Part shown: positions 23,531-33,048 of the stretch, one piece after another
Layout: every line of letters starts with the position of its first letter
How positions within the stretch are numbered: the stretch's first letter is position 1
DNA from: an uncultured bacterium
GTDB lineage: Bacteria; Gemmatimonadota; Gemmatimonadetes; Longimicrobiales; RSA9
Assembly: GCA_937889645.1 (NCBI GenBank)
Contig: CALBZE010000074.1
Location: forward strand, 1-45,456
Reading direction: 5' to 3'
DNA: 45,456 nt
Notes under the pieces: generated by a model
The model's database searches: none
What the model was told of the DNA's origin: nothing
Seen by the model: the letters and a program-made list of their open reading frames with translations, nothing else
Program-made: the position numbers and the translations under genes

Positions 23531-24082
23531 ATGGACTACCGATTGGACTCCGCGCGGGCGATCCTGTCCCGCACGCCGGCCGTGCTCCGGGCGATGCTGC
23601 AGGATCTGCCGGACGAATGGTTGAACGCGCCCGAACGGCCCGGCGCCTGGAGCCCGCGCGACGTCGCGTGTCACCTCGCCGATCTCGAGCGGGATACCTG
23701 GCTGCCGCGGCTTCGCACGATCCTCGATCACGGCCGCACGCGGCCGCTTGCGACGATCGACCGCGAACGGTTCCGTGCGCGGTACGCGGATGCGCCGCTC
23801 GAGACGGTGCTGGCCGACTTCGCGTCGCATCGCGGAGCGAACCTCGCCGCGCTCGACACGTTCGACCTCGACGCCGCGGCGCTCGCGGCCGTGGGGCTTC
23901 ACCACGCCCTGGGCGAGGTCACGGCGTCGGAGCTGTTGAGCGCGTGGGTGGTCCACGACCTGACTCACCTGGCCCAGATCACCCGCGCGCTGGCGGCGCA
24001 ATACGCCGATGCGGTCGGGCCATGGGTCGAATTCCTCGGGATCCTCCGCGCCCGAGGCGACGCCTCCGCCCCACGCGCCTGA
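23531..24082 (+). CDS. DinB/YfiT-like four-helix metalloenzyme family protein
   Basis: 183 residues of the DinB_2 fold: WSPRDVACHLADLERD (His near 47) and VVHDLTHLAQITRAL (two His near 141 and 145) supply the three-histidine metal site. Members include thiol transferases and uncharacterised hydrolases. GGGAGG lies about 6 nt before ATG. Function is not predictable further. Confidence 0.85.
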   Translation: MDYRLDSARAILSRTPAVLRAMLQDLPDEWLNAPERPGAWSPRDVACHLADLERDTWLPRLRTILDHGRTRPLATIDRERFRARYADAPLETVLADFASHRGANLAALDTFDLDAAALAAVGLHHALGEVTASELLSAWVVHDLTHLAQITRALAAQYADAVGPWVEFLGILRARGDASAPRA

Positions 24083-24262
24083 GGAGCGACAGCGACGACG
24101 GCGCGCGGGCAGAGGACTCCGTGGGGATCGCGGGCGCACTCCAGGACATGTTCGGCGCCGACGGCGCGCGTACCGGGCTCCGACCTGCCGTGACCGCCCG
24201 CCTCGGTGGACACGGCGGGGATGACCCTCCATCTTGAGGATCCACGATCCACCGGAACCCGG

Positions 24263-25150
24263 ATGGTGACGATGCCCCCCGAACGCCCTGCGCCGGTGAT
24301 GCGCATCCTGCTCGCGGTGGACGGCTCGAGCCGCAGCGACGGCGCCGCGCGTTTCGCACTCTGGTTGGCCGGGCGGGGAGCCGAGGTCGCGGTGGCCACC
24401 GTGGCCGAGCTGCCGATGGAGTACCGGACCGGCTATCCGTACCCGCTCCCGCGTCGGGAAGAGATCCAGCGCCGGACGCACGAGCACCTGGAGCGGGTCC
24501 GCCGCCAGCTACGTCGGGTGGGGTTCCGCCACGTGCCCTCGATCCACCTCGGGATCGAGGCCCCGGTCCGTTGGATCGTGGAGCATGCAGGCGACGCCGA
24601 CCTCGTCGTCCTCGGGAAGAGCACGCGCAACCCGCTGGAGCGTCTCCTGTCGGACGACGTGCCCGCCAACGTGGCCAGGCTCTCTCCGGTCCCGGTGCTT
24701 GCGGTCCCGAAGCCCGCCGAGGTTCCGTTCACCCGCGCGCTCGCGGGTATCGATTTCGCCGACGCGAGCCTGCGCGCCGCGCATCGCGCGGCCTCCCTGC
24801 TGGCTCCCGGCGGGGCACTGCACCTGGTTCACGTGCGTGATGCCGCGGCGGCAGATCACGGCGACGGACCCGACCCGGGGACGCAAGCCGCGCAGGAGCG
24901 GTTGTCCGAGCTGGCGGCCGAACTCACGACCGCCCACGACATCGAAACCACGGCAGAGGTGCGGCTCGGGCCGATCGAGCCGTCGCTCATCCAGGCAGCG
25001 GAGGAGGTCGACGCCCAGATGATCGCGCTTGGCAGCCACGGCCACGGCTTCGTCGACCGGCTCCTCCTCGGAAGCACGACCATGAAGCTGCTCCGCGCCG
25101 CGCCGTGCGGCGTGCTCGTCGAGCCGATGGCGAAGGGGGAAGCCGGCTGA
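24263..25150 (+). CDS. Tandem-domain universal stress protein (UspA family)
   Basis: About 295 residues with two Usp domains. The first starts at MRILLAVDGSSRSD and has a degenerate nucleotide loop (LGKSTRNPLERLLSDD). The second starts at about 150 (TRALAGIDFADAS) and has GSHGHGFVDRLLLGST, a good ATP-binding G-2X-G-9X-GS/T motif. Starts at 24221, 24263 and 24272 are all in frame; 24263 is chosen for GGAA 5 nt upstream. Convergent with the ADOP permease, 35 nt apart. Confidence 0.88.
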   Translation: MVTMPPERPAPVMRILLAVDGSSRSDGAARFALWLAGRGAEVAVATVAELPMEYRTGYPYPLPRREEIQRRTHEHLERVRRQLRRVGFRHVPSIHLGIEAPVRWIVEHAGDADLVVLGKSTRNPLERLLSDDVPANVARLSPVPVLAVPKPAEVPFTRALAGIDFADASLRAAHRAASLLAPGGALHLVHVRDAAAADHGDGPDPGTQAAQERLSELAAELTTAHDIETTAEVRLGPIEPSLIQAAEEVDAQMIALGSHGHGFVDRLLLGSTTMKLLRAAPCGVLVEPMAKGEAG

Positions 25151-25185
25151 GCCGACTCCCCCCCGCTCCGTGTGGATTGCCCCGC

Positions 25186-27627
25186 CTACTCCGTGCGGAT
25201 CGCCTCGACCGGATCGACCGCCGACGCCCTTCTCGCCGGCAGGTAGCTCGCGACGAGCGCGACCCCCACCGTCACCACGGACACGGCGGCGAACACGAGC
25301 GGATCCCGCGCCCGGACCTCGAAGAGCAGACTCTCGAGCACACGCGCCGAAAGCGCGGCCGCGACGAGTCCGATGACCACGCCGACGAGCGCGACCCGGC
25401 CGCCCTGCGCCACGACCATCCTCCGTACGTTCTCGGCCGTCGCGCCCAGCGCCATTCGGACCCCGATCTCCCGCGTCCGCCGGGATACGGCGTACGAGAT
25501 CGTGCCGTAGATCCCGACGGCGCCCAGGACCAGGGCGAGCGCGGAGGCCGTGAACAGCGTCAGCATCGTGAACGACAGACGCGCCATGGACCGATCGACG
25601 AGCTGCTCCATGGTGAAGACGCGGTACATCGGAGCCCCCGGCGCGATCTCCTGGATGAGCGCCCGTACCTCCGGCGCGAGGCGATCTGCCCGGGGCGAGC
25701 GCACGACGTACGCGGGCGTTCCGACGCCCCAGGCTTGCGCCGTCGGTCCCACCAGCGGGAGGTAGACGAGCGGCTCGGGGGTCCGCTGGCGGAAGTCCTC
25801 GAGGATGACGTCCTCGACGACGCCGGCGACCGTGATCCACGGGAACGCGTCGGGCGCGCCGGCCGGGCGCAGCACCTGGCCGATGGGGTTCTCGCCCGGC
25901 CAGAGCAGCTCGGCGGCGGAGCGGCTGACGATGGCCGTCACGTCCCTCGTCGGCTCGACCCTGCGCTCTAAGAGGCTGCCGGCCAGGAGCTGGATCCCCA
26001 TCGTCTTGAAGTAGTCGCCGTCGGCGAACGTGAGACGGACGCGGGGAGCGTTCTCCGGCGGGCCGTTGTAGTTCGCCGTCGCCACACGGGTCTCGCCCGC
26101 GCCCTCGTCGAGCGGGAGCGTGTTCACGAGCCCGACCGACTCGACTCCGGGCAACGCGGCCAGGCGGTCCATGAACATGTAGTGGAACCGCGCGAACGTC
26201 GGCCCGTTGTTCAGCCCGTGCTCCCTGGGGTCCGGCGCGAACTGGAAGGTGAAGATGTTCTCGGTGTCGTAGCCGGGGTCGACGTCGCGGAGCGCCCGGA
26301 AGCTCTGGAGCAGCAGCCCCGCGCCCACCAGCAGCACCAATGCGGCGGCGGTCTGGACGACGACGAGGGCGTTGCGCGTCAGCGGGTTCTTCACCGCCCC
26401 GGTGCGCTGGCCGCTGCGCAGTCCTTCGATCACGTCCAGCCTCGAAGCCTTGAACGCCGGCAGCATCCCGGCCGCGATCGCCGCCACGATCACGACCAGA
26501 GCAGTGAAGAGCAGGGCGCCGGAGTCGACGTCGACCTGTCCGAGCCGGGGGATGCTCTCGGGAGCCGCGCGCACGATGAGGGGCGTGCCCGCCCAGGCGA
26601 GGAAGACACCGGCCGCGCCGCCGACGGCGGCCAGGATCAGTGCCTCGGACATGATCGTCCGGATGAGCTGCCCTCGGCTCGCGCCCAATGCCTGGCGGAC
26701 CGCGAGGTCGCGCTCCTTCCCCTCGGCCCGCACGATCAGGAGATTCGCCACGTTCGCGCACGCGATGAGCAGGACGATCCCCATCGTCCCGAGCAGCACC
26801 CAGAGCGGCGTGGCGAAATCGCCGACGAGCTCCTCTTCGACCGAGCGGACGATCGGACGGTAGCGTTCGAGGATTCGCGCGTATGCCGGCGATCCGCCGA
26901 ACCGCTCCAGGATGCGCGGCGTGAGGGTGGCCAGCTCCGCCGCCAGCGACTCGTGGGTCGAGCCCGGCGACAGTCGCCCGATCACGTTCAGGTTGAAGCC
27001 TCCCGGCTGGACCGGCGGCGTGATCAGGTCGTGCGCCCAGAGGGCGATCCGCTCGCTCGGGAATTGGAACGACGGCGGCATCACGCCCACGATCGTCCGC
27101 ATCTCACCCGACACCTCGATCGGCTTCCCGATCACGTCGGGATCGCGCCCGAACCAGTCGCTCCACAGCCAGTGACTGATGACGACGACCTGGCCTTCCT
27201 CGTCCTCCATGGTCGGCAGCCGTCCGATCACCGGCGTCACGCCGAGCGTCGTGTACAGCGACGGCGGGCCGGTGGCGATGAAGAGCCGCTCCACGAGCTC
27301 GCCCGAACGGACCGACGTCTGACCACCGCCGACGAAGGCGAGATCCTCCAGCCCCCGCGCACTCTCGCGGTACTCGAGGTAGAACTCGGCCCCGAGGCCG
27401 AACTCCTCCGGCAGGTCCGTTCCCGGCGCCGTACCCCGGATGACCACCAGCTCGTCGGGCTCCGGGAAGGAGAGCGGGTCCAACAGCACGGCCTTCACGA
27501 CGCTGAAGATCGCCGTGTTCGCCCCGATCGCGAGCGCGAGCGTCAGCGCCGCTATGACCGAGAACGTAGGTGTACGAAGCAGACTCCTGACCGAGTGGGT
27601 GAGGTCCCTCCTCCAACCAGCAGGCAT
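25186..27627 (-). CDS. ADOP-type ABC permease (MacB/FtsX-like), without prefix domain
   Basis: About 813 residues: N-terminal TM (FSVIAALTLALAIGANTAIF), MacB-like periplasmic domain, FtsX block of three TMs (about 280-400), a second TM and periplasmic domain, and a C-terminal FtsX block ending in PVEAIRTE. This duplicated architecture is the ADOP family common in Acidobacteria and Gemmatimonadota; no ATPase gene is adjacent. ATG 27627 has GGAGGG 9 nt upstream, and the longer frame to 27837 crosses the divergent control region. It lacks the N-terminal prefix domain carried by its divergent neighbour. Confidence 0.9.
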   Translation of the reverse strand: MPAGWRRDLTHSVRSLLRTPTFSVIAALTLALAIGANTAIFSVVKAVLLDPLSFPEPDELVVIRGTAPGTDLPEEFGLGAEFYLEYRESARGLEDLAFVGGGQTSVRSGELVERLFIATGPPSLYTTLGVTPVIGRLPTMEDEEGQVVVISHWLWSDWFGRDPDVIGKPIEVSGEMRTIVGVMPPSFQFPSERIALWAHDLITPPVQPGGFNLNVIGRLSPGSTHESLAAELATLTPRILERFGGSPAYARILERYRPIVRSVEEELVGDFATPLWVLLGTMGIVLLIACANVANLLIVRAEGKERDLAVRQALGASRGQLIRTIMSEALILAAVGGAAGVFLAWAGTPLIVRAAPESIPRLGQVDVDSGALLFTALVVIVAAIAAGMLPAFKASRLDVIEGLRSGQRTGAVKNPLTRNALVVVQTAAALVLLVGAGLLLQSFRALRDVDPGYDTENIFTFQFAPDPREHGLNNGPTFARFHYMFMDRLAALPGVESVGLVNTLPLDEGAGETRVATANYNGPPENAPRVRLTFADGDYFKTMGIQLLAGSLLERRVEPTRDVTAIVSRSAAELLWPGENPIGQVLRPAGAPDAFPWITVAGVVEDVILEDFRQRTPEPLVYLPLVGPTAQAWGVGTPAYVVRSPRADRLAPEVRALIQEIAPGAPMYRVFTMEQLVDRSMARLSFTMLTLFTASALALVLGAVGIYGTISYAVSRRTREIGVRMALGATAENVRRMVVAQGGRVALVGVVIGLVAAALSARVLESLLFEVRARDPLVFAAVSVVTVGVALVASYLPARRASAVDPVEAIRTE

Positions 27628-27783
27628 GCGTCGGCCCTCCGAGGGTGGGTTGTTCCGAAGCGGAATGTTTCCCGTGTCCAGCAAGGTCCCCGCCACTCGG
27701 GATGAATTCGGCCAACACGTTGCCGATCCACATCTTGCGAGAATCACTGCGACGCCGTGAAGCGCGCCGGGGACGCCCCGACG

Positions 27784-27820
27784 TGTCCGTCTTTGGGATC
27801 GAACGTCCCATTGTCGGACA
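27784..27820. promoter_or_regulatory. 37-bp two-tier dyad between divergent permease genes
   Basis: TGTCCG (27784-27789) pairs with CGGACA (27815-27820). Nested inside are TGGGA and TCCCA, separated by seven bases and set four bases from each outer arm. The exact symmetry suggests a binding site for a dimer of dimers controlling one or both permease genes. Confidence 0.55.
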
Positions 27821-27854
27821 CCGCATCGCATTCCCACCCTCGCCGGCGCTCTCC

Positions 27855-27906
27855 TTGACAGCTTAGGAGAGGCGGTTGTACCCTGTCTCCTAACCTATCT
27901 AGGAGA
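27855..27906 (+). promoter_or_regulatory. Promoter with TAGGAGA operator repeats ahead of the prefix-domain permease
   Basis: TTGACA (27855-27860) and TACCCT (18-nt spacer) are bracketed by TTAGGAGA (27863-27870) and TCTCCTAA (27886-27893), a perfect 8-bp inverted repeat with a 15-nt centre. A third TAGGAGA (27900-27906) provides the ribosome site of the gene at 27917. Confidence 0.6.
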
Positions 27907-27916
27907 AGCTCTGGAC

Positions 27917-30646
27917 ATGCCCTTGGTTCCTTCCGACTTCACGCCTATTGGCATCGGGGCGCGACTGCGCTCCCTCTGGCGAGGCTTCCGTCATCGCGAA
28001 GCCGTCGAGGCCGACATGCGGGAGGAGTTCCAGCACCACCTGGAGCTGCTCACGGAAGAGCTCGTCCGGCGTAACGGGCTGGATCGGGACGAGGCGTATC
28101 GACGGGCGCGCCTGGAGTTCGGTCACGTGGAAGGTCACCTGGAGGATGCCCGCGCGTCGCGAGGCCTGCGCTGGCTCGACCGGTTGGCGTTCTCGTGGCT
28201 CGACGTGAAGCTCGGCGTTCGGATGCTGGCCAGGTATCCCGGCCTGACCCTCGTCTCCACGTTCGCGCTCGCCGTCGGGATACCGGTCGGGTTGGCGCCG
28301 GGCCATTTCGTGGACGGGCTGATGGCGCCGCTCCCCGTGCCCGAGGGGCGTGAGATCCGCCTGCTGCGGCTGTGGAGCCCGGCGCTGGGTCACGCGGTGT
28401 CCACGACGACGCACGACTACGATATCTGGCGAACGTCGCTCTCCACGTTCGAGGCGATCGGCGCCTTCCGGCAGACCGCGTACAACGTCGGCGCCGCTGC
28501 CGGGGGCTGGACGTTGGTTCGTGGTGCGGAAGTCACGGCGTCGACGTTTTCGGTTCTCCGGGCCGCGCCGCTGCTGGGGCGGCCGATCCTTCCCGCGGAC
28601 GAGGCGCCGGGCGCGCCGGACGTGGCGGTGATCGGCTACGATCTGTGGCAGACCCGATTCGGGGGCGATCCGAACATCGTGGGTCGTTCCATCCGGGTCG
28701 GCGGGGTGTCGCGGACCGTGGTCGGCGTCATGCCGCAGGGCTTCCGTTTCCCGATGCAGGAGCTCGTATGGACCCCGTTGCGGGTGGCGCCCGGCCGTGC
28801 GCCCGAATCCGCCGAGCCGGTGCAGATCTTCGGGAGGCTGGCCGAGGGCGTGGACGATGCCCACGCGAGCGCCGAGTTCACGCTTGCAGCGGAGAGGTCG
28901 GCGGTGCCGGGTCGTGATCAGCGTCTCCAGCCCCAGGTGCGCCCCTTCGCCTACATCCTCCTGCCGGGCATGGGCGGCGGTCTCCGAGCCTCGCCCGAGT
29001 TCCTGATCTCTCAGAGCATCGCACTCCTGGTCCTCCTGGTGGCGTGCGCCAACGTGGCGATGCTGGTCTTCGCCCGCACCGCCACCCGCGGGAACGAGCT
29101 GGCCGTGCGAACGGCCCTGGGTGCGAGCCGGGGCAGGATCATCACCCAGGTCTACGTCGAATGCCTCGTCCTGACGATCCTTGCGTCCGGCGCGGGGCTC
29201 CTGCTCCTGGCTTCCCTGCCCGATCTGATTTGGCGGGTGATCCCGGGGAGTTGGACCGCGGCGCTGCCCTATTGGATCCGCTGGGATGTCGGCTTCGATA
29301 CCGCGGTCCGCGCCCTTGCGCTGGCCGCCGTCAGCGCCGTCATCGCAGGGGTCGTCCCCGCCCTGCGCTTCACGGGCAAGCAGGTACAGTCCACGATCCA
29401 GCGTACGCGGGCCGGGCGGACGGGTGTCCGCTTCGGTGGCCTGCCCGGCATCCTCATCGCAGTGGACGTCGCGGTGGCCGTTGCGGCGCTGGGATTCGCC
29501 ATGACCGCGTGGGACCTCGCCGAGCGAGCCGAATCGGCCGAGGCGGCGGTTGGCATCCCGGCGAACGAGTATCTGGCTGCCACCGTCCGACTTCCCGCAC
29601 ACGCCGACCCGGGTTCGGTTGCGGGCGCCGCCGGCGAGCGCAGAGCGCGGATGGCCGCCATCCAGAACGAGCTGGTGCGGCGACTCCGCGAGGAATCGCA
29701 GGTGACGGGCGTGGCCGTGGCCGACGTCCTGCCCCGCATGGACCACCCCACGCGCCGGGTCGAGGTCGAGGGCATGGATGTCGCCGAGCACCACCGTGGA
29801 TTCACCACCCGCGTCGCCCGCGTCGCCGTCGACTTCTTCGGCGAGGTGGGCCGGCCGATCCTCGCGGGCCGGGACTTCAACGCCGGCGACGTCGAGGAGA
29901 ACGCCTCGGCGGTCATCGTGAACACCACGTTCGTCGAGCGGGTGCTCGGCGGTGAGAACCCGATCGGCCGGAGGATACGCTTCGTCCCCTTGGGCGACGG
30001 CGAGCCGGGCCCCTGGATGGAGATCGTGGGTGTGGCCGGCCACCTCGGGATGCGGATGATCTCCCCGGAAAACGACCAGGGCGTGTACATCCCCGTCGCG
30101 CCGGGGGAGCTGGAGACCGTCCGGCTGGCCTTACACGTCAGGGGCGACCCGCTCGCCTTCGTCCCGCGCCTCAGGGAGGTGGCGGCGGACGTCGCCCCGG
30201 ATCTCATCGTGTCGGTGACGGGCCCTCTGAGCGACGTCTTCGAGGGTGACTGGTACCTGATCCTGGCGATGAGTCTGGGCGCCGGGCTCCTCGTGGCCGT
30301 ACTCCTCGCGCTGGCCGCGTCCGGGATCTATGCGATCATGTCCTTCTCCGTCGCGGCGCGGACCACGGAGATCGGCATCCGGTCCGCTCTGGGCGCGAGC
30401 CGCCGCGAAGTGATCCGGCTGGTGGCTCGGCGGGCCATTGCCCAGATTGCCGTCGGGGTCGTGATCGGGATGCCGCTCGCCGCCCTCTTCCTCGTCAACG
30501 ATGTCGACCCACGGCACGTAGGCATCGGAAAAACGTTGGCCGCAGGGATCCTGACCGTGGCCGTGGTGGGCCTGGCGGCCTGCACCGGCCCCACGCTCCG
30601 TGCGATTCGGGTCGATCCGAACGTTGCGTTGAAGGGGGAGAGTTGA
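27917..30646 (+). CDS. ADOP-type ABC permease with N-terminal permease-prefix domain
   Basis: 909 residues. A cytoplasmic prefix domain (about 20-90: EADMREEFQHHLELLTEELVRRNG and DEAYRRARLEFG) precedes the usual MacB/FtsX duplication: first TM near 110, MacB-like periplasmic domain, FtsX block near 355-475, TM and second periplasmic domain near 510-770, and the terminal FtsX block ending VDPNVALKGES. The prefix domain is shared with the membrane protein at 20066. The first TM has GIPVGLAPGHF where most relatives read GxGxxxAxF, so it is a somewhat divergent member. Confidence 0.9.
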   Translation: MPLVPSDFTPIGIGARLRSLWRGFRHREAVEADMREEFQHHLELLTEELVRRNGLDRDEAYRRARLEFGHVEGHLEDARASRGLRWLDRLAFSWLDVKLGVRMLARYPGLTLVSTFALAVGIPVGLAPGHFVDGLMAPLPVPEGREIRLLRLWSPALGHAVSTTTHDYDIWRTSLSTFEAIGAFRQTAYNVGAAAGGWTLVRGAEVTASTFSVLRAAPLLGRPILPADEAPGAPDVAVIGYDLWQTRFGGDPNIVGRSIRVGGVSRTVVGVMPQGFRFPMQELVWTPLRVAPGRAPESAEPVQIFGRLAEGVDDAHASAEFTLAAERSAVPGRDQRLQPQVRPFAYILLPGMGGGLRASPEFLISQSIALLVLLVACANVAMLVFARTATRGNELAVRTALGASRGRIITQVYVECLVLTILASGAGLLLLASLPDLIWRVIPGSWTAALPYWIRWDVGFDTAVRALALAAVSAVIAGVVPALRFTGKQVQSTIQRTRAGRTGVRFGGLPGILIAVDVAVAVAALGFAMTAWDLAERAESAEAAVGIPANEYLAATVRLPAHADPGSVAGAAGERRARMAAIQNELVRRLREESQVTGVAVADVLPRMDHPTRRVEVEGMDVAEHHRGFTTRVARVAVDFFGEVGRPILAGRDFNAGDVEENASAVIVNTTFVERVLGGENPIGRRIRFVPLGDGEPGPWMEIVGVAGHLGMRMISPENDQGVYIPVAPGELETVRLALHVRGDPLAFVPRLREVAADVAPDLIVSVTGPLSDVFEGDWYLILAMSLGAGLLVAVLLALAASGIYAIMSFSVAARTTEIGIRSALGASRREVIRLVARRAIAQIAVGVVIGMPLAALFLVNDVDPRHVGIGKTLAAGILTVAVVGLAACTGPTLRAIRVDPNVALKGES

Positions 30647-30698
30647 GGACGTCGGTCGCATCGAGGGTCGAATTCGGACATGAGCGATGGAGGGATCG

Positions 30699-30992
30699 AT
30701 GCTGCTGGAGCATGACCAGGACCTGGAGCATCTGAGATACCCGATCGGTCGCTTCCAGGCGCGGGCGGGGCTCTCGTCGGCCGAGCGCGCCGCCCTGATC
30801 GACGACATCGCGGCCGTTCCGGCCGCTTTTCGCGCGGCGGTCGCCGGGCTGTCGGACGCGCAGTTCGAACGGGCGTTCCTGCACCCGGAGCTCGACCGCG
30901 TGACGCTCGGCGTTAGCGTTCAGCTCTATGCCTGGCACGGGCGGCACCACCTGGCGCACATCACGCGGCTCCGCGAGCGAATGGGTTGGTAG
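30699..30992 (+). pseudogene. YfiT-like DinB-family protein with an internal deletion
   Basis: 97 residues from ATG 30699 (GGAGGG 4 nt upstream; 30687 is also in frame). The N-terminal part (LRYPIGRFQARAGLSS...VPAAFRAAVAGLSDAQ) matches the start of YfiT-type hydrolases, and the C-terminal part (FERAFLHPEL...YAWHGRHHLAHI...RMGW) matches their end. The middle 70 or so residues, including the first metal ligand segment (VHHLADSHMN in Bacillus YfiT, from memory), are missing. The junction falls at LSDAQF, similar to motifs (MTDSQL, LTDQQF) that occur at both edges of the missing part in Bacillus YfiT, so deletion between short repeats is likely. The frame is intact, so a folded remnant is possible, but it would lack part of the three-His site. 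Confidence 0.65.
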
Positions 30993-30998
30993 GCCGAC

Positions 30999-31976
30999 CT
31001 ATCGACCACCGATGTGCAACACCAGCTTCCCCAGGTAGTGCTCTTCGAGGGCGTGGTGCGCGTCTGCGGCCCGTTCGAGCGCGAAGCTCCCGCCGATGTG
31101 GACGACGCACGGCCCCTGCTCGATCAGGCGGACGAGGCGCCGGACGATGTCGCCATCCGGCTCGCCGTTGTAGCTCTCGACGCGCACCCCTCTCGGCGCC
31201 ACGGGCTCGGGTCGAACCCCGTTCGGGTAAGCCACCCGTCCGCCCTCGCGAAGAGTCGACAATGCCGCCTGTGCCGTCTCGCCGCCGGCCGTGAGGAGCG
31301 CGACATCCACCCCCTCGGGCGCGAACGCCCGGGCCGCCGCGACCACATCGTCCGCGCGGCCGTGAACGGCTGCATCGGCGCCGAGGCGCCGCGCCAGCGC
31401 AACGCCGTCCGCTCCGGACGCGACGGCCAGGACCCGGACGCCCAGCCGTTTCGCCAATTGGATAGCCATGTGCCCGACGCCCCCGCTGGCCCCGAAGATC
31501 AGCAGGGAGGACCCCGGGGTCACCTCCAGGACGTCCTGGAGCCCTCGCAGCGCCGTGAGGCCGACCCCGCCGACGGCCGCGGCCTGCTCCGGCGGCATTC
31601 CCTCGGGTAGGAACGCGACGAGGTCTTCATTCACGGCCGTGTACTCGGCGTAGAAGCCGCCGCGCGGGTTCAGGAACCCGACGGCGAACACGCGGTCCCC
31701 CCGGGCAAACCGCTCCACCTCGTCGCCTACCGCGGCGACCACCCCGGCCCCCTCCGACCCCAGCACGTAGGGGAACGCCGGTTCCGTTCCGAGCATCCGG
31801 GCATAACCGCCTTCGCGCTCGAACGCGTCCCACACGCCGACCCCCGCGAACTGGATCCGGATGAGCACCTCCCGCGGACCGGGTTTCGGAACGGGGAGCC
31901 GCACCATCTCGAACGCATCGGTGCCGCCGAAGCGATGGATGGCCATCGCGCGCATCATCTCTGGAACGCCCGTCAT
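30999..31976 (-). CDS. MDR-family NAD(P)H:quinone oxidoreductase-like protein (zinc-free)
   Basis: 325 residues. GroES-like N-domain and Rossmann domain with FGASGGVGHMAIQLAK. Neither catalytic nor structural zinc cysteines are present, which places it with quinone oxidoreductases and not alcohol dehydrogenases. Start ATG 31976 follows AGGAG by only 2 nt; the downstream MRAM methionine is an alternative. The gene is transcribed in the same direction as the AraC regulator upstream (135 nt), a possible functional pair. Confidence 0.87.
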   Translation of the reverse strand: MTGVPEMMRAMAIHRFGGTDAFEMVRLPVPKPGPREVLIRIQFAGVGVWDAFEREGGYARMLGTEPAFPYVLGSEGAGVVAAVGDEVERFARGDRVFAVGFLNPRGGFYAEYTAVNEDLVAFLPEGMPPEQAAAVGGVGLTALRGLQDVLEVTPGSSLLIFGASGGVGHMAIQLAKRLGVRVLAVASGADGVALARRLGADAAVHGRADDVVAAARAFAPEGVDVALLTAGGETAQAALSTLREGGRVAYPNGVRPEPVAPRGVRVESYNGEPDGDIVRRLVRLIEQGPCVVHIGGSFALERAADAHHALEEHYLGKLVLHIGGR

Positions 31977-32111
31977 ATCTCCTCTTCCGATCGTGGCTCG
32001 AATCGACGCGGCCGTCTCGCGCCAGGGACACGGCCGCTGCTCCGCCTCCAATCTCGGCTGGTTCGCGCGCGGCGTCTTGGAAAAAAATCCAGCTCGGACG
32101 ACGTCTCCTCG

Positions 32112-32981
32112 TCAGCGGGCCGGCTCGGCCATCCCGATCCATTCCGGGGGCCGCACCGTGGAGAGGAAGGTACCCGGCGTGATGCCGGCGAACTCGCGGA
32201 ACTCTGCGGTCATGTGCGACTGGTCGTAGTAGCCGGACTCGAGGGCGGCCCTTGAGAGCGAATTCACCCCACCGCCGTGGAGCAGCGCCAGGGCCCGCCG
32301 AAACCGCACGATACGGGCGTATCGCTTGGCCGAGACCCCGACCTCCCGCCGGAACGCGACGGAGAGCCGCGAGCGCGAGAGGCCGGTCCGCTCCTGCAGC
32401 CGGGTCACCGGGACGGCCCCGGCCGTTCGCTCGATCTCCGAGGCCACCCATGCGACCGCCGGATCGGCGACCCCGCCGGCACTCCACCGGGCGCGGGTCC
32501 ACGCGATCGCCCGGGCGAAGCGCTCCTCGACCGCCGCACTACCCCCCAGCGCATCGACGAGGATTCGAGAGGAGGGGCCGATGCAATCGCGGAGATCGAC
32601 GGTCCGGTCCACGAGCTCGTCCATGGGTCGCCCCAGGACGGACCTCGCCCCGGCTGGATGGAGCCGAATGCACAGCACCGTGGACTCCCCCGATGGCGCC
32701 TCCAGGGTGACCGGCCCGGTTGCGATCCCGGAGATGCAAGCCACAGGCAGGGCGCTGCTCCGATCACCCTGGACGATCCGGTGAGGCGTCCCGACGTGCA
32801 CGACCAGCTCGACGGTCGGCCCCGGAAGGAGCCGCTCGCGAGGGATCGCCGCTTCGCCCGCCCAGTGGACGATCTCGCGCACGACGCCGTAAAGCGGATC
32901 GCCTTCCGACGGCTTCCACGCATGGCGGATCCACCGACCCAGCGGCGATTCGCTACGGACCACTGTCAACTCCCACCGCAT
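32112..32981 (-). CDS. AraC-family transcriptional regulator
   Basis: 289 residues. The N-terminal ligand/cupin-like region (1-170, with LLPGPTVELVVHVG and FxLHPAG-like IRLHPAGA) is of the type associated with many AraC regulators of small-molecule response. The C-terminal double HTH (about 190-285) has VTRLQERTGLSRSRLSVAFRREVG, FRRALALL and ESGYYDQSHMTAEFREFAGITPGTF. ATG 32981 has GGGGGA 5 nt upstream. Lies between queG and the MDR gene on the same strand. Confidence 0.9.
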   Translation of the reverse strand: MRWELTVVRSESPLGRWIRHAWKPSEGDPLYGVVREIVHWAGEAAIPRERLLPGPTVELVVHVGTPHRIVQGDRSSALPVACISGIATGPVTLEAPSGESTVLCIRLHPAGARSVLGRPMDELVDRTVDLRDCIGPSSRILVDALGGSAAVEERFARAIAWTRARWSAGGVADPAVAWVASEIERTAGAVPVTRLQERTGLSRSRLSVAFRREVGVSAKRYARIVRFRRALALLHGGGVNSLSRAALESGYYDQSHMTAEFREFAGITPGTFLSTVRPPEWIGMAEPAR

Positions 32982-33048
32982 GCGGTCCCCCGGTTTGGCT
33001 CGTGTACGACGCGGACATCGGAATCCCTCCCGGGATCGCCCGGACGCG

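Noticed and set aside
25186..27837. 883-codon version of the ADOP permease starting at 27837
   Set aside because: The extra 70 residues are not hydrophobic or conserved in type and run through the divergent control region. ATG 27627 has a good ribosome site.
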